DNA of 64,000 bases from positions 2,232,001 to 2,296,000 of the forward strand of contig NZ_FYFA01000001.1 of the NCBI RefSeq assembly GCF_900188435.1. Reading direction: 5' to 3'. Positions 48,670 through 59,857 of the stretch are shown here, piece after piece. The notes beneath the pieces are model-generated. The model was not told where the DNA came from, searched no databases, and saw nothing but the letters and a program-made list of their open reading frames with translations. The stretch is from Marinobacter sp. es.048. Its GTDB lineage: Bacteria; Pseudomonadota; Gammaproteobacteria; Pseudomonadales; Oleiphilaceae. Position 1 is the first letter of the stretch, and each line of letters starts with the position of its first letter. Position numbers and translations under genes: made by a program.

Positions 48670-50247
48670 ATGGCCCAGAACATTCACGACCACCGCATCC
48701 TGATTCTCGATTTCGGTTCCCAGTACACCCAGCTGATTGCCCGCCGTGTTCGCGAGATCGGCGTTTACTGTGAAATCAAGGCGTTCGATATCACCGATGA
48801 AGAGCTAAATGAATTCAATCCCAAAGGGATTATTCTTGCCGGTGGTCCGGAGTCGGTAACTCAGCTGGGCGGACCCCGGGCGCCGGAAGGATTGTTTGAC
48901 CGCGGTATTCCGATTCTCGGCATCTGTTACGGCATGCAGACCATGGCAGAGCAGCTTGGAGGCCGCGTTGCCAGTTCAGAGAAGCGTGAGTTTGGCTATG
49001 CCCAGGTCAAGGTGCGCGCCAAGGGCCCGCTCCTGGCCGATATCACTGACCATCTGACGCCGGCAGGTGAGTCGTTGCTGGATGTATGGATGAGCCACGG
49101 AGACAAGGTGGTGGCGATGCCCGAGGGCTTTGAGCTTCTGGCCTCTACCGAGAGTGCGCCGATTTCTGCAATGCAGGATCTCAGCCGGAACCTTTACGGT
49201 GTTCAGTTCCACCCCGAAGTAACCCACACCCTTCAGGGCAAGCGGATTCTCGAGCACTTCATCCTGACTATCTGTAACTGCGAAGCGCTCTGGACACCGG
49301 CCAAGATCGTTGATGATGCGGTTCAGAAAATTCGCGAGCAGGTGGGCAGCGACAAGGTATTGCTTGGTTTGTCCGGTGGTGTCGATTCCTCGGTGACGGC
49401 AGCACTGCTGCACCGCGCAATCGGTGATCAGCTGACCTGTGTCTTTGTGGACAATGGTCTGCTGCGTCTGCACGAAGGCGATCAGGTGATGGACATGTTC
49501 GCCAGCAATATGGGTGTAAAGGTGATTCGGGTCGACTCGGAAGACCTGTTCCTGTCCAAGCTCAAGGGTGTCGCTGATCCCGAACAGAAACGCAAGATTA
49601 TCGGCAACACCTTTATCGACGTATTCGACGATGAGGCTGCCAATATCAAGGACGTGAACTGGCTGGCCCAGGGCACGATCTATCCGGATGTGATCGAGTC
49701 TGCCGCATCCAAGACCGGGAAGGCCCATGTCATCAAGTCCCACCACAACGTGGGTGGCCTGCCGGAAACCATGAAAATGAAGCTGGTTGAGCCGCTGCGG
49801 GAGCTTTTCAAAGATGAAGTCCGCCGAATTGGCCTTGAACTCGGCTTGCCATACGACATGGTGTACCGTCACCCGTTCCCGGGGCCGGGCCTGGGCGTGC
49901 GTATTCTTGGCGAAGTGAAAAAGGAATACGCCGATATCCTGCGCAAGGCAGATGCCATCTTCCTGGAAGAGCTTCATCGCGCCGATTTCTACCACAAGAC
50001 CAGCCAGGCCTTTGCGGTATTCCTGCCGGTCAAGTCGGTGGGCGTGGTAGGAGATGCCCGCCGCTACGAATACGTAGTGGCCCTGCGTGCTGTTGAAACC
50101 ATCGATTTCATGACCGCCCGCTGGGCGCATCTGCCGTATGATTTGTTGGAGACCGTCTCAAACCGGATTATCAACGAGATCACTGGCGTTTCCCGGGTGA
50201 CCTATGATGTTTCGTCCAAGCCGCCGGCAACGATTGAGTGGGAATAA
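48670..50247 (+). CDS. guaA: GMP synthase (glutamine-hydrolysing)
   Basis: The 525-residue bifunctional enzyme has an N-terminal class I glutamine amidotransferase with the nucleophile Cys86 ([15 protein letters not shown]), a PP-loop synthetase with [15 protein letters not shown] (~230), and the C-terminal GMP dimerisation domain ([16 protein letters not shown]). It converts XMP, Gln and ATP to GMP. The length equals E. coli GuaA (525). Confidence 0.98.
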   Translation: MAQNIHDHRILILDFGSQYTQLIARRVREIGVYCEIKAFDITDEELNEFNPKGIILAGGPESVTQLGGPRAPEGLFDRGIPILGICYGMQTMAEQLGGRVASSEKREFGYAQVKVRAKGPLLADITDHLTPAGESLLDVWMSHGDKVVAMPEGFELLASTESAPISAMQDLSRNLYGVQFHPEVTHTLQGKRILEHFILTICNCEALWTPAKIVDDAVQKIREQVGSDKVLLGLSGGVDSSVTAALLHRAIGDQLTCVFVDNGLLRLHEGDQVMDMFASNMGVKVIRVDSEDLFLSKLKGVADPEQKRKIIGNTFIDVFDDEAANIKDVNWLAQGTIYPDVIESAASKTGKAHVIKSHHNVGGLPETMKMKLVEPLRELFKDEVRRIGLELGLPYDMVYRHPFPGPGLGVRILGEVKKEYADILRKADAIFLEELHRADFYHKTSQAFAVFLPVKSVGVVGDARRYEYVVALRAVETIDFMTARWAHLPYDLLETVSNRIINEITGVSRVTYDVSSKPPATIEWE

Positions 50248-50267
50248 TCGGCAGGTGACCGGGTCCG

Positions 50268-50771
50268 ATGTCTGAGGTGACAGCGGAAGACAAATACTGG
50301 ATGACTAGGGCGCTTCAGCTGGCCGGCGAAGCCTCAGAAAAAGGCGAGGTGCCTGTTGGCGCTGTGGTGGTTCTGGACGGCAAGGAGATCGGCGCTGGTT
50401 TTAACGCGCCGATTTCCGGTTGCGATCCCACGGCCCATGCAGAAATCCGGGCCCTGCGCGATGCCGCTGCCAGGGTGGGCAATTATCGGCTGCCCGAAGC
50501 CACGCTTTACGTTACTCTGGAGCCCTGTACCATGTGCGTCGGTGCCATCGTTCATGGCCGAATCAGTCGGCTTGTGTACGGTGCCAGTGAGCCCAAGGCA
50601 GGCGCGATAGAATCTGCACGCCGAACGCTTGAAGAGCCCCATCTGAACTGGGACGTGACCGCCGTTGGTGGTGTTCTCTCGGATGAGTGCAGCCAGGTCA
50701 TCAGTGAGTTTTTCAGTCGGCGCCGGGCAGAGATCCGGCGTTTGCGCAAACAGAATTCAGGGAAGGAGTAG
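50268..50771 (+). CDS. tadA: tRNA-specific adenosine deaminase
   Basis: The 167-residue deaminase makes inosine at position 34 of tRNA-Arg(ACG). The zinc ligands and catalytic Glu are HAE in AHAEIRAL (~residue 57) and PCTMC (~87-91). Start ATG 50268 lies 20 nt past guaA. The guaB-guaA-tadA order is conserved in Pseudomonas. The galE ATG begins 9 nt after its stop. Confidence 0.96.
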   Translation: MSEVTAEDKYWMTRALQLAGEASEKGEVPVGAVVVLDGKEIGAGFNAPISGCDPTAHAEIRALRDAAARVGNYRLPEATLYVTLEPCTMCVGAIVHGRISRLVYGASEPKAGAIESARRTLEEPHLNWDVTAVGGVLSDECSQVISEFFSRRRAEIRRLRKQNSGKE

Positions 50772-50780
50772 TTCTCGCCT

Positions 50781-51776
50781 ATGAAAGTCCTCGTTACCGG
50801 CGGAGCCGGATATATTGGCAGTCATGTGGTCCGTCAGCTCGGCCATGCCGGTCACGATATCGTGGTGTTTGATAACCTCTCCACGGGCTACCGCTGGGCG
50901 GTAACCGCCGGCGAACTGGTGGTCGGTGATCTGGCCGATGAGGCGGCCGTCGAGGACTTGTTCTCCCGACACCGGTTTGAGGCGGTTCTGCATTTTGCAG
51001 CCAACATTGTGGTGCCGGAATCCGTCGCCAACCCCCTGAAGTACTACAGCAACAACACCCGCAATACCCTGAACCTGCTGAAGGCGATCGAAAAACACGA
51101 AGTGCCCTTCATGGTGTTTTCCTCCACGGCGGCCGTCTATGGCATGCCCGAGCAAACAGTGCTCACCGAGGATCTGCCGCTGGCTCCGATCAACCCGTAT
51201 GGCGCTTCCAAGATGATGAGCGAGCGGATGATCATGGATCTCGCCGCAGCCTCCAGCCTCAACTACGTGATTCTCCGTTATTTCAATGTGGCGGGCGCCA
51301 ATCCGGAAGGGCTGCTTGGTCAGGCCACGCCTGAAGCCACGCATCTTATCAAGGTGGCCTGCGAGTGCGTGACCGGACAGCGTGATGGTATGAGTGTCTT
51401 CGGTACCGATTACGATACCCGGGACGGTACCTGCATTCGCGACTACATCCATGTGGAAGATCTGGCCAAAGCCCATGTGATGGCGTTGGACTTCATGGCA
51501 GACGGTGGTGATTCGAAGGTCATGAACTGCGGCTATGGTCGCGGCTTTACGGTTCGGGAAGTGATTGATGTGGTCAAGGCGCAATCCGGCGTTGATTTTC
51601 CGGTCACCGAAACCGGTCGCCGTGCTGGCGACCCGGCGGCGCTGATGGCCGACAACACGCTCATTCGCCAGACCCTGGCCTGGCAGCCTGATTACGACGA
51701 CCTGGATACCATTGTCGGCACGGCTTTGGCGTGGGAAGCGATCTGGCAGAAGAAAAAAACAGACGACACCCAATAA
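50781..51776 (+). CDS. galE: UDP-glucose 4-epimerase
   Basis: The 331-residue short-chain dehydrogenase has NAD-binding GGAGYIGSHV (7-16), catalytic YGASK (Tyr-x-x-x-Lys) in the NPYGASKMM stretch, and an SST serine before it (VFSSTAAVYG). It interconverts UDP-glucose and UDP-galactose, supplying surface polysaccharides. It begins 9 nt after tadA and pairs with ugd. A UDP-GlcNAc epimerase role is possible but the length and motifs fit GalE. Confidence 0.92.
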   Translation: MKVLVTGGAGYIGSHVVRQLGHAGHDIVVFDNLSTGYRWAVTAGELVVGDLADEAAVEDLFSRHRFEAVLHFAANIVVPESVANPLKYYSNNTRNTLNLLKAIEKHEVPFMVFSSTAAVYGMPEQTVLTEDLPLAPINPYGASKMMSERMIMDLAAASSLNYVILRYFNVAGANPEGLLGQATPEATHLIKVACECVTGQRDGMSVFGTDYDTRDGTCIRDYIHVEDLAKAHVMALDFMADGGDSKVMNCGYGRGFTVREVIDVVKAQSGVDFPVTETGRRAGDPAALMADNTLIRQTLAWQPDYDDLDTIVGTALAWEAIWQKKKTDDTQ

Positions 51777-51806
51777 CTTTTCTGTATTTGTCTCGGGATT
51801 TAAAGG

Positions 51807-53150
51807 ATGAAAATAACGATTTTTGGAACAGGTTATGTGGGCCTGGTAACCGGCGCATGTCTGGCAGATGTTGGCCATAACGTTCTGTGTATGGATGTTG
51901 ACCAGGGCAAGATTGAGAAGCTGAAAAACGGTCACATCCCCATTTACGAACCTGGCCTGGAAAGTATCGTAAAGCACACGGTTGAAGCGGGTCGCCTTTC
52001 CTTCACAACCGATACAGAAGAAGCGGTTCGCCACGGAACCTTGCAGTTTATTGCCGTGGGCACGCCTCCCGACGAAGACGGCTCTGCCGACCTACAATAT
52101 GTTACCGCTGTGGCCCGTTCCATTGGCGAGCACATGGAGGACTACAAGGTGGTGGTCGACAAGTCCACCGTACCGGTCGGTACCGGCGACAAAGTAAAAG
52201 CGGCGGTTCGCGCCCAGCTGGACCGTCGAGGTCTGGAGCTGGAGTTTGATGTGGTGTCCAACCCGGAGTTCCTCAAGGAAGGGGCGGCTATCAACGATTT
52301 CATGAAGCCGGATCGTATTATTGTCGGCACCGACAGCGAGCGGGCGGCGGAGTTGCTGCGCGAAGTCTACTACCCGTTCAACCGCAATCACGACCGTATG
52401 ATCTTTATGGACCTGCGGTCCGCGGAGCTCACCAAGTATGCGGCCAACTCCATGCTGGCCACCAAGATCAGCTTTATGAACGAAATCGCCAACCTGGCAG
52501 AGCGGCTGGGAGCCGATATTGAAGCGGTGCGCCGGGGCATTGGTTCCGACCCACGCATTGGTTATCACTTCATCTACCCGGGTTGCGGTTACGGCGGTTC
52601 CTGTTTCCCGAAGGATGTTCAGGCCCTGGCCCGAACCGCCAGTGACTGTGGCTACGACGCGCGGCTGCTCAATGCCGTGGAAGGTGTTAACTACGCCCAG
52701 AAGCACGTGCTGTTCGACAAGATCAGCCATTATTTTGGGGGCGATCTGAATGGCAAGGTTGTTGCCATCTGGGGGCTGGCGTTCAAACCCAACACCGATG
52801 ACATGCGCGAAGCTTCCTCCCGCACCCTGATGGAAGATCTCTGGAAAGCCGGCGCCAGGGTCCAGGCTTTTGACCCGGAGGCCATGGAGGAGACCCAGCG
52901 ACTTTATGGTGACCAGGATGGCCTGACCCTGTGCGGCACTAAAGAACAGGCTATTAAGGGGGCGGATGTCCTCGCTATCTGCACCGAGTGGAAAGAATTC
53001 CGTTCGCCGGACTTCGAATCCATTGCCGCGACCATCCGTGAGCCGGTGGTCTTTGACGGCCGTAACCTGTATGAACCGGAAATGCTTGATCGCTACGGCC
53101 TCATTTACTACGCCATTGGCCGTGGCCGCACACAGTTCCACTCGGACTGA
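51807..53150 (+). CDS. ugd: UDP-glucose 6-dehydrogenase
   Basis: The 447-residue enzyme makes UDP-glucuronate. Two Rossmann domains are seen, with [20 protein letters not shown] at the N-terminus and catalytic Cys266 in [18 protein letters not shown]. The C-terminal domain ends with ~380-440 [12 protein letters not shown]-glucuronate feeds capsule or LPS sugars. It follows galE by 30 nt, so both are likely in one transcript. No glycosyltransferases follow. Confidence 0.96.
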   Translation: MKITIFGTGYVGLVTGACLADVGHNVLCMDVDQGKIEKLKNGHIPIYEPGLESIVKHTVEAGRLSFTTDTEEAVRHGTLQFIAVGTPPDEDGSADLQYVTAVARSIGEHMEDYKVVVDKSTVPVGTGDKVKAAVRAQLDRRGLELEFDVVSNPEFLKEGAAINDFMKPDRIIVGTDSERAAELLREVYYPFNRNHDRMIFMDLRSAELTKYAANSMLATKISFMNEIANLAERLGADIEAVRRGIGSDPRIGYHFIYPGCGYGGSCFPKDVQALARTASDCGYDARLLNAVEGVNYAQKHVLFDKISHYFGGDLNGKVVAIWGLAFKPNTDDMREASSRTLMEDLWKAGARVQAFDPEAMEETQRLYGDQDGLTLCGTKEQAIKGADVLAICTEWKEFRSPDFESIAATIREPVVFDGRNLYEPEMLDRYGLIYYAIGRGRTQFHSD

Positions 53151-53173
53151 TATACCGATAACGGGAGGGGATC

Positions 53174-53608
53174 ATGAGTGAGCCGGTGGTTTTCCGATTA
53201 CATGAGCGACTGGAGGCCGACACAATTGGCCTTGGAAGCACCTCGCTGTGTGAAATCCGGCTGATGAACGACAGTACCTGGCCGTGGGTGCTCTTGGTGC
53301 CGGCGGTTGCCGGGATCCGGGAGATATACCAGTTGTCGGCGGATCAGCAGCACCAGCTGGTCCGCGAGTCCTCGGCCCTCAGTGAAACCATGATGGATGC
53401 TTTTGGTGGCGACAAGATGAACGTCGCTGCCCTCGGCAACATGGTGACCCAGCTTCATCTTCATCACATCGTGCGATTTGAGGGCGATCCGGCCTGGCCG
53501 GGCCCGATATGGGGCAAGCAGGCGCCGGTGCCTTATTCCGAAAAGGAGTTGGAGCAGGTCCGGCAGCGGCTGGCTCCGTTGCTTGCCGAGCTCCAGGCCG
53601 GCGTTTAG
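53174..53608 (+). CDS. HIT domain protein
   Basis: The 144-residue nucleotide hydrolase or transferase family protein has the HIT triad in QLHLHHIVRF (HxHxH-type). The N-terminus starts with MSEPVVFRLHERLEADTIGLG. Its substrate is unknown; HIT proteins cleave nucleoside monophosphate esters. It follows ugd by 23 nt on the same strand and ends 12 nt before the convergent fabR stop. Confidence 0.88.
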   Translation: MSEPVVFRLHERLEADTIGLGSTSLCEIRLMNDSTWPWVLLVPAVAGIREIYQLSADQQHQLVRESSALSETMMDAFGGDKMNVAALGNMVTQLHLHHIVRFEGDPAWPGPIWGKQAPVPYSEKELEQVRQRLAPLLAELQAGV

Positions 53609-53620
53609 TCGCAGGGCAGG

Positions 53621-54238
53621 TTACTGACGTTTCGCCAGTGTCTGGGATCCGACCAATATCATTCTGAGCTCGGTTTTCAGCTTGGCCTTCAGCTCTTCAC
53701 GCTCCGCCGGCGTTGCATCCAAGGCTTCAGCTCCCTGATTGAAGACCAGCGTGACCATGGATTCGGCCACCAGCCTGGCCTCTGAGAGTGGCTTGTTCTG
53801 TTCTTCTGCAATCCGCCGAAGGTCGTCCGCCAGTTCGGTGACAAAATGATCAATCTCGGCCTTAACCGCTGTCCGAAAAGGCTTGGACACTCCGGTTCTT
53901 TCCCGAAGCATGAGCCGGAACAGATTCGCGTTGTTGCCCAGGTACTCCATGAATGTTTCCACGGACGTCGAAATGGCGCTGCCACCGTCACGGGCAATCC
54001 GCTTTCGGGCCTGACGCATCAGTTGCCTCAACGCAACGCCACCTTCGTCCACCAGAGCCAGGCCCAGTTCATCAAGCTCCGCAAAGTGCCGGTAGAAAGA
54101 CGTAGGGGCGATGCCCGCTTCCCGGGCAACTTCCCGCAAACTCAGGCTGCCAAAGCCCCGATCAGCGCTCAGTTGCGAGAGCGCTGCATCCATCAGTGCC
54201 CGCCGGGTTTTCAGTTTCTGCTCCGCTCTGGTGGCCAA
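53621..54238 (-). CDS. fabR: Fatty acid biosynthesis repressor FabR-type TetR regulator
   Basis: The 205-residue TetR regulator has an HTH with the strongly FabR-like [22 protein letters not shown] and the opening [20 protein letters not shown]. coli FabR represses fabB and fabA in response to unsaturated acyl chains, adjusting membrane fluidity. The high identity of the DNA-binding region to FabR is the main support. It is divergent from aspS (209-nt gap), and no fab gene is nearby, so its targets are elsewhere. Confidence 0.9.
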   Translation of the reverse strand: MATRAEQKLKTRRALMDAALSQLSADRGFGSLSLREVAREAGIAPTSFYRHFAELDELGLALVDEGGVALRQLMRQARKRIARDGGSAISTSVETFMEYLGNNANLFRLMLRERTGVSKPFRTAVKAEIDHFVTELADDLRRIAEEQNKPLSEARLVAESMVTLVFNQGAEALDATPAEREELKAKLKTELRMILVGSQTLAKRQ

Positions 54239-54447
54239 CGTCAGACTCCATCCGCCTTTGGAAAAGGAAGCATTCTAGCGGGCTGAAAACCTGCAGTCAT
54301 CCGGCTACCTGATTTGCTTGCCAGTACGCCTGATTTTCAGCGTCATTGTGTTTATAATGGGCGGCTTTTCCGCTATGGTCGCTTCATTTTTTGAGCGGGC
54401 ACATACAAGCACCAAATTCGAACACATTAAACGTAACGGGAACCGGT

Positions 54448-56256
54448 ATGCGCAGTCATTATTGCGGTGGGATTAACGAATCCTACATCGATCAGGAAGT
54501 CACACTTTGCGGATGGGTCCACCGCCGCCGTGACCACGGTGGGGTTATCTTCCTGGATCTGCGGGATCGGGATGGTATGTCGCAGGTGGTTGTTGATCCT
54601 GATACCCCTGAGAGCTTTGCGCTCGCGGAGAAAGTTCGTAGCGAGTTCGTGATCAAGGTCACTGGTCGGGTGCGTCGTCGTCCTGCCGGCACCGAGAACA
54701 ACAACATGCCGACCGGGCAGGTTGAGCTTCTGGGCAAGGAACTGAGCATCCTGAACGCCGCGGCAACGCCGCCGTTCCCGCTGGACGAGCATGTGGACGT
54801 AGGCGAGGACGTGCGTCTGCGCTATCGGTTTGTGGACCTGCGTCGCCCTGAAATGATCAACCGCCTGCGTTTCCGTTCCCGGGTAACCAGCTACATCCGT
54901 AACTACCTGGACAGCAACGGCTTCATGGATGTGGAAACCCCCATCCTGACCCGTGCCACGCCGGAAGGTGCGCGGGATTACCTGGTGCCGAGCCGTACCC
55001 ACGAGGGATCCTTCTTTGCACTGCCGCAGTCGCCGCAGTTGTTCAAGCAGCTCCTGATGGTGTCTGGTGTCGACCGTTACTACCAGATCGCCAAGTGTTT
55101 CCGGGATGAAGACCTGCGCGCAGACCGTCAGCCGGAGTTTACCCAGGTAGACATCGAGGCCTCTTTTATTGATGAAGAGACTCTGATGAAGCTGAACGAA
55201 GACATGATCCGGGCGCTGTTCAAGGATGTGCTGGATGTTGAGCTGCCGTCGTTCCCGCGTATGCCGCACTTCGAGGCCATGCAGCGTTACGGCAGTGACA
55301 AACCGGACCTTCGCATCCCTCTGGAACTGGTTGATGTGGCGGATCTGGTCGAAAGCGTCGACTTCAAGGTTTTTGCCGGCCCGGCCAAGGATCGCAAAGG
55401 CCGAGTCGCCGCCCTCAGGGTGCCGAAAGGTGGCGATCTGAGCCGCAAACAGATTGACGACTACACCAAATTTGTCGGCATATACGGTGCCAAAGGTCTC
55501 GCCTATATCAAGGTAAATGACCTGTCCAAGGGCGTCGAAGGCCTGCAGTCTCCGATCATCAAGTTCCTGGGCGAAGAGGTCGTGCAGGGAATCATGGAAC
55601 GGGTTGGCGCAGAAGATGGCGACATCGTTTTCTTCGGCGCTGACAAGACCACGGTGGTTAATGAGGCACTGGGTGCGCTGCGAATCAAGGTTGGTCACGA
55701 CCTGGATATGCTGACCAGTGAATGGGCGCCGCTGTGGGTGGTTGATTTCCCGATGTTTGAGGAGACTCCGGACGGCGGCCTGACAGCGATTCACCACCCG
55801 TTCACCGCGCCTTCCTGCAGCCCGGAAGATCTGGCCTCAGACCCGGCCAACGCACTCTCCCGCGCCTACGATATGGTGTTGAACGGCACCGAGCTGGGCG
55901 GCGGTTCCATCCGTATCCACGATGAGAAAATGCAGGAAGCGGTATTCCGTATCCTGGGTATCGGTGAAGAAGAAGCCCGGGCCAAGTTCGGCTTCCTGCT
56001 GGACGCCCTGAAGTTCGGTTGCCCGCCCCACGGTGGTCTGGCGTTCGGGCTGGACCGTCTGGTCATGCTGATGACCGGCGCTTCGTCCATCCGTGACGTC
56101 ATCGCATTCCCGAAAACCCAGAGCGCCACCTGTCTGATGACCCAGGCGCCCGGCGAAGTGGATGAGAAGCAGCTGCGAGAGCTGCACATCCGCCTGCGCA
56201 AGCCTTCGAAGCCGGTTGAAGGCAACAAGGCGGAAGCCGGCGAGGGCAACGAGTAA
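54448..56256 (+). CDS. aspS: Aspartyl-tRNA synthetase
   Basis: The 602-residue class II synthetase has an N-terminal OB anticodon domain ([20 protein letters not shown]), the ASNpSRS motif region with [38 protein letters not shown], and a GAD domain insertion (~300-410). Start 54448 is used by analogy with E. coli, though the frame stays open to 54391. TATAAT at 54353-54358 is a -10 candidate. It is of the bacterial type with the GAD insert. Whether it is a non-discriminating enzyme cannot be told from the sequence. Confidence 0.96.
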   Translation: MRSHYCGGINESYIDQEVTLCGWVHRRRDHGGVIFLDLRDRDGMSQVVVDPDTPESFALAEKVRSEFVIKVTGRVRRRPAGTENNNMPTGQVELLGKELSILNAAATPPFPLDEHVDVGEDVRLRYRFVDLRRPEMINRLRFRSRVTSYIRNYLDSNGFMDVETPILTRATPEGARDYLVPSRTHEGSFFALPQSPQLFKQLLMVSGVDRYYQIAKCFRDEDLRADRQPEFTQVDIEASFIDEETLMKLNEDMIRALFKDVLDVELPSFPRMPHFEAMQRYGSDKPDLRIPLELVDVADLVESVDFKVFAGPAKDRKGRVAALRVPKGGDLSRKQIDDYTKFVGIYGAKGLAYIKVNDLSKGVEGLQSPIIKFLGEEVVQGIMERVGAEDGDIVFFGADKTTVVNEALGALRIKVGHDLDMLTSEWAPLWVVDFPMFEETPDGGLTAIHHPFTAPSCSPEDLASDPANALSRAYDMVLNGTELGGGSIRIHDEKMQEAVFRILGIGEEEARAKFGFLLDALKFGCPPHGGLAFGLDRLVMLMTGASSIRDVIAFPKTQSATCLMTQAPGEVDEKQLRELHIRLRKPSKPVEGNKAEAGEGNE

Positions 56257-56286
56257 GTCAGTGCTTTGATTTAAGGGAGGAGCTGT

Positions 56287-57030
56287 ATGGCGGGTCACAG
56301 TAAGTGGGCCAACATCAAGCACCGCAAGGCAGCACAGGATGCCAGGCGGGGCAAGATCTTCACCAAAATCATTCGTGAGCTGACCGTAGCCGCGCGCCAG
56401 GGCGGGGGGAATCCCGATGATAATCCCCGTCTGCGCGCGGTCATCGACAAGGCGCTCACCGCGAATATGAAAAAAGACACCATCGAGCGCGCGGTAGAGC
56501 GCGGCGCCGGTGGTGGCGATGACGACAACTACGAAGAGCTGACCTACGAAGGCTACGGCCCGGGCGGAGTGGCGATATTCGTGGAAGTCATGACCGATAA
56601 CAAAAACCGTTCTGTTGCCGAAATCCGCCACGCGTTCAACAAAATGGGTGGCAATCTTGGTACCGACGGATCGGTGGCCTACCTGTTCAGCAAGCAGGGC
56701 ATCATAAGCTACGGCCCGGAGTGGGACGAGGACAGGCTCGTGGAAGCCGTACTCAACGCCGGTGCCGAAGATCTTGCGGCCCAGGACGACGGATCCTGGG
56801 AAATTGTCACCACGCCCGAGCAGTTTCTGGACGTAAAGGAATCGCTGGTCAATGCAGGGCTGGTACCTGACAATGCCGAAGTAACCATGGTTCCATCCAC
56901 GCGGGTGGAGCTGGATCGGGACGGCGCAGAAACCATCCTCAAGCTCATTGATATGCTCGAAGATCTGGACGATGTTCAGAATGTCTATCACAACGCGGAT
57001 ATCTCCAGCGAGATCATGGAATCGCTGTGA
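56287..57030 (+). CDS. yebC: YebC/PmpR family regulatory protein
   Basis: The 247-residue YebC-family protein opens with [20 protein letters not shown], the family signature. YebC-family proteins act as transcriptional regulators or, as recent work shows for some members, ribosome-associated factors that relieve stalling. Its place between aspS and ruvC is conserved. It starts 30 nt after aspS and ends 18 nt before ruvC. Confidence 0.96.
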   Translation: MAGHSKWANIKHRKAAQDARRGKIFTKIIRELTVAARQGGGNPDDNPRLRAVIDKALTANMKKDTIERAVERGAGGGDDDNYEELTYEGYGPGGVAIFVEVMTDNKNRSVAEIRHAFNKMGGNLGTDGSVAYLFSKQGIISYGPEWDEDRLVEAVLNAGAEDLAAQDDGSWEIVTTPEQFLDVKESLVNAGLVPDNAEVTMVPSTRVELDRDGAETILKLIDMLEDLDDVQNVYHNADISSEIMESL

Positions 57031-57048
57031 CCAGTCAGGGGCATTGAT

Positions 57049-57576
57049 GTGGCGATAATTCTTGGCGTTGATCCGGGATCACGAATTACCGGTTACGGCG
57101 TCATTCGGGCGGATGGTCGACACATCGAGTACATCGACAGTGGCTGTATCCGGGTGGGGGAGAAGCCCATGGCGGAGCGCCTTCAGACGATCTTTCAGAG
57201 CCTTGCCACCCTGATCGGAGAGTACCGACCGGAAGAATTCGCCATTGAGCAAGTGTTCATGGCCCGCAATCCTGACTCCGCCCTGAAACTTGGCCAGGCC
57301 CGTGGTGCGGCCATCGTCAGTGCCGCCAACAGTGGGCTGGCGGTTCATGAGTACTCCGCAAGGCAGGTAAAGCAGGCGGTGGTTGGCAAAGGTGGCGCAG
57401 ACAAGTCCCAGGTGCAGCACATGGTTCAGGTGTTGCTCTCACTCTCACGCAAGCCCCAGGCCGATGCGGCCGATGCGCTGGCAATTGCCATGTGCCATGC
57501 CCACATGAGCCAGAGTATTCTGCGGGTGGCCAGTGGGGCCGGCAAGGTCAGAAGTGGTCGCGTGCGACAACAATAA
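57049..57576 (+). CDS. ruvC: Holliday junction endonuclease RuvC
   Basis: The 175-residue RNase H-fold resolvase has acidic active-site residues Asp8 ([15 protein letters not shown]), Glu in EFAIEQVF (~68) and the C-terminal pair in [13 protein letters not shown] (~139-142). It cuts Holliday junctions after RuvAB branch migration. It starts at GTG 57049. ruvA begins 30 nt downstream. Confidence 0.97.
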   Translation: MAIILGVDPGSRITGYGVIRADGRHIEYIDSGCIRVGEKPMAERLQTIFQSLATLIGEYRPEEFAIEQVFMARNPDSALKLGQARGAAIVSAANSGLAVHEYSARQVKQAVVGKGGADKSQVQHMVQVLLSLSRKPQADAADALAIAMCHAHMSQSILRVASGAGKVRSGRVRQQ

Positions 57577-57606
57577 ACCGCTCACAGGAGCGACAGGAGA
57601 TTCAGC

Positions 57607-58236
57607 TTGATTGGTCGTATCCGAGGTATTCTGGTTGAAAAGGCTCCGGGCCAGGCGCTGGTTGAATGCGCCGGTCTGGGGTACGAAGTCGATATTCCCT
57701 ACACCACTTTCTTTCATCTGCCGGAAACCGGCGATGAAGTGACCCTGCACACCCATTTTGCCGTCCGCGAAGATGCCCAGAGCCTGTACGGTTTTGCCTC
57801 CAGCCTGGACCGGGACCTGTTCCGCTTGCTAATCAAGGTCAACGGTGTTGGCCCGAAACTGGCGGTCGGCATTCTTTCCGGTCTGGACGCCCAGCAGTTT
57901 ATTCGCTGCGTCGAGAACCGCGACTCCGCCTCACTGGTCAAACTTCCTGGTGTTGGCAAGAAAACCGCAGAACGGCTTCTTATTGAAATGACGGACCGGA
58001 TAGGGCAACTTGAAGGGCAATTTGTGCCAACGTCGCTTGAGACGACAGGGCTGGATCAAATGGGCGGTCAGGGTCCATCTCTCGGGCCGGCAGCGACCGA
58101 GGAAGCGGAAGCCGCACTGATTGCGCTGGGCTACAAGCCCCAGGAGGCCGCCAAGGCCATCAGCAAAGTGGCCGAGGAGGGCATGAACAGCGAAACCCTC
58201 ATCCGTCTGGCCCTGCGAAACATGATACCGGCCTGA
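57607..58236 (+). CDS. ruvA: Holliday junction DNA helicase subunit RuvA
   Basis: The 209-residue protein has an N-terminal OB domain (MIGRIRGILVEKAPGQALVE), two helix-hairpin-helix motifs (VNGVGPKLAVGILSGL and LPGVGKKTAERLLIEM) and a C-terminal RuvB-binding helical domain. It starts at TTG 57607. A 132-nt gap (58237-58368) with no recognisable gene separates it from ruvB. Confidence 0.96.
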   Translation: MIGRIRGILVEKAPGQALVECAGLGYEVDIPYTTFFHLPETGDEVTLHTHFAVREDAQSLYGFASSLDRDLFRLLIKVNGVGPKLAVGILSGLDAQQFIRCVENRDSASLVKLPGVGKKTAERLLIEMTDRIGQLEGQFVPTSLETTGLDQMGGQGPSLGPAATEEAEAALIALGYKPQEAAKAISKVAEEGMNSETLIRLALRNMIPA

Positions 58237-58368
58237 TCGAAAAAACCTGTCGCGAACCTGTAGAGAGCGTAACGTGACACCTGCAAACCCCTTTGTACAA
58301 TTGGTGCTGCGCTGGAATAGCGGGCAAACGTGAGGCACGATGTTGATTCCCAAACTATGGGTGATGCC

Positions 58369-59400
58369 ATGATCGAATCCGACCGGTTGATCTCGGCCCG
58401 GGCCGGTGAATACGAGGAAGTACAGGACAGGGCCATTCGCCCGACCCTGCTGGCTGAATATGTTGGCCAGCCTACGGTCCGTGAGCAGATGGATATATTT
58501 ATATCTGCCGCAAGGGGCCGCCAGGAAGCCCTGGATCATGTTCTGATCTTTGGCCCGCCCGGTCTGGGCAAGACAACCCTGGCCAATATCATTGCCAATG
58601 AGATGGGTGTATCCATCAAGACAACCTCCGGTCCGGTGCTTGAAAAAGCCGGGGACCTGGCAGCAATGCTTACCAATCTCGAAGAAGGTGACGTTCTCTT
58701 CATCGACGAGATTCACCGTCTCAGCGCCGCCGTAGAAGAAGTCCTCTATCCCGCGATGGAAGATTACCAGCTCGATATCATGATTGGTGAGGGTCCGGCT
58801 GCCCGTTCCATCAAGTTGGACCTGCCGCCGTTCACCCTTGTTGGGGCTACAACCCGCGCGGGATTGCTGACATCGCCCTTGCGGGATCGCTTCGGGATTG
58901 TCCAGCGTCTGGAGTTCTACAACACCGAAGATCTCACCAGCATCATTTTGCGTTCAGCGCGACTTTCTTCGGTTGCCGTTGATGAGGCAGGCGCATTTGA
59001 AATCGCCCGCCGGTCAAGGGGCACGCCACGGATCGCCAACCGTTTGTTGCGCCGTGTGCGGGATTTTGCGGAGGTCCGCGCCGACGGTCAGATTACTTCC
59101 GACATAGCGGATCAGGCCCTGAACATGTTGAAAGTGGATAACCAGGGTTTCGACCATATGGACCGTCGACTGCTGTTGGCCATGATCGAAAAGTTCGACG
59201 GTGGGCCTGTCGGTGTCGAGAGCCTTGCGGCGGCAATCAGTGAGGAGCGCGGCACGATCGAGGATGTGCTTGAGCCCTTCCTGATACAGCAGGGTTACAT
59301 GGTCCGGACCCCGCGGGGACGGATGGTGACCTCCAACGCCTATCAGCACTTTGGCGTCATTCCGCCGAAGTCCGGCAGGGAGGACGATCTTTTTGGTTGA
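58369..59400 (+). CDS. ruvB: Holliday junction DNA helicase ATPase RuvB
   Basis: The 343-residue AAA+ motor has Walker [12 protein letters not shown] near residue 63, Walker [10 protein letters not shown], and the C-terminal winged helix with the RuvB motif ending LFG. Start ATG 58369 ([11 protein letters not shown]) is the family-like choice; 58357 and GTG 58330 are in frame. It overlaps ybgC by 8 nt. Confidence 0.97.
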   Translation: MIESDRLISARAGEYEEVQDRAIRPTLLAEYVGQPTVREQMDIFISAARGRQEALDHVLIFGPPGLGKTTLANIIANEMGVSIKTTSGPVLEKAGDLAAMLTNLEEGDVLFIDEIHRLSAAVEEVLYPAMEDYQLDIMIGEGPAARSIKLDLPPFTLVGATTRAGLLTSPLRDRFGIVQRLEFYNTEDLTSIILRSARLSSVAVDEAGAFEIARRSRGTPRIANRLLRRVRDFAEVRADGQITSDIADQALNMLKVDNQGFDHMDRRLLLAMIEKFDGGPVGVESLAAAISEERGTIEDVLEPFLIQQGYMVRTPRGRMVTSNAYQHFGVIPPKSGREDDLFG

Positions 59401-59854
59401 GCAGGGGCCAGAAGCACGTTTCGAGCTGCCAATCCGGGTCTATATTGAGGATACCGACGCCGGCGGTATCGTATTTCATGCCAAATATCTCCATTACATG
59501 GAGCGGGCCCGAACCGAATGGGTGCGCAGTTGCGGAGTTGGGCTGAGGGCGGGTCTGGCAGACAATATCAGTTATGTTGTGCAGCGGCTGACTATTCACT
59601 ATGCGGTACCGGCAAAGCTTGACGACGAACTGCTGGTCACTGCTGAACCGGTCGCTTTTGGCAGGGTCTGGATGGATTTTCGTCAGCGTGTGATGCGGGC
59701 CGAAGACCGAAAGTTGCTGAGTGACAGTGATGTGCGGGTAGCCTGCGTAGCGCTTGATTCCGGTCGTCCCCGCCGGTTACCGACAAATATGCAGGAACTG
59801 CTGGCCAGGAATGTCCAGCCCACTGAAACGATAAACAGAACGAGCCAGGAGTAA
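59393..59854 (+). CDS. ybgC: Tol-Pal system-associated acyl-CoA thioesterase YbgC
   Basis: The 153-residue hot-dog thioesterase has the catalytic Asp in [20 protein letters not shown] (about residue 19). TTG 59393 is chosen because GGGAGGA lies 8 nt upstream at 59378-59384, and the ATG 42 nt earlier lies inside ruvB with no good ribosome site. It is the first gene of the tol-pal cluster. The exact acyl-CoA substrate in vivo is not settled. Confidence 0.92.
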   Translation: MVEQGPEARFELPIRVYIEDTDAGGIVFHAKYLHYMERARTEWVRSCGVGLRAGLADNISYVVQRLTIHYAVPAKLDDELLVTAEPVAFGRVWMDFRQRVMRAEDRKLLSDSDVRVACVALDSGRPRRLPTNMQELLARNVQPTETINRTSQE

Positions 59855-59857
59855 GAA

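Noticed and set aside
48976..50130. Open frame of 384 codons antisense to guaA
   Set aside because: It is the shadow of guaA, which has all expected catalytic motifs; the antisense product has no family resemblance.
52092..53141. Open frame of 349 codons antisense to ugd
   Set aside because: It overlaps a fully supported dehydrogenase gene and has no recognisable domain.
54427..55797. Open frame of 456 codons antisense to aspS
   Set aside because: It lies wholly opposite a well-conserved synthetase, and has no recognisable domains. Long antisense frames are common in GC-rich genes.
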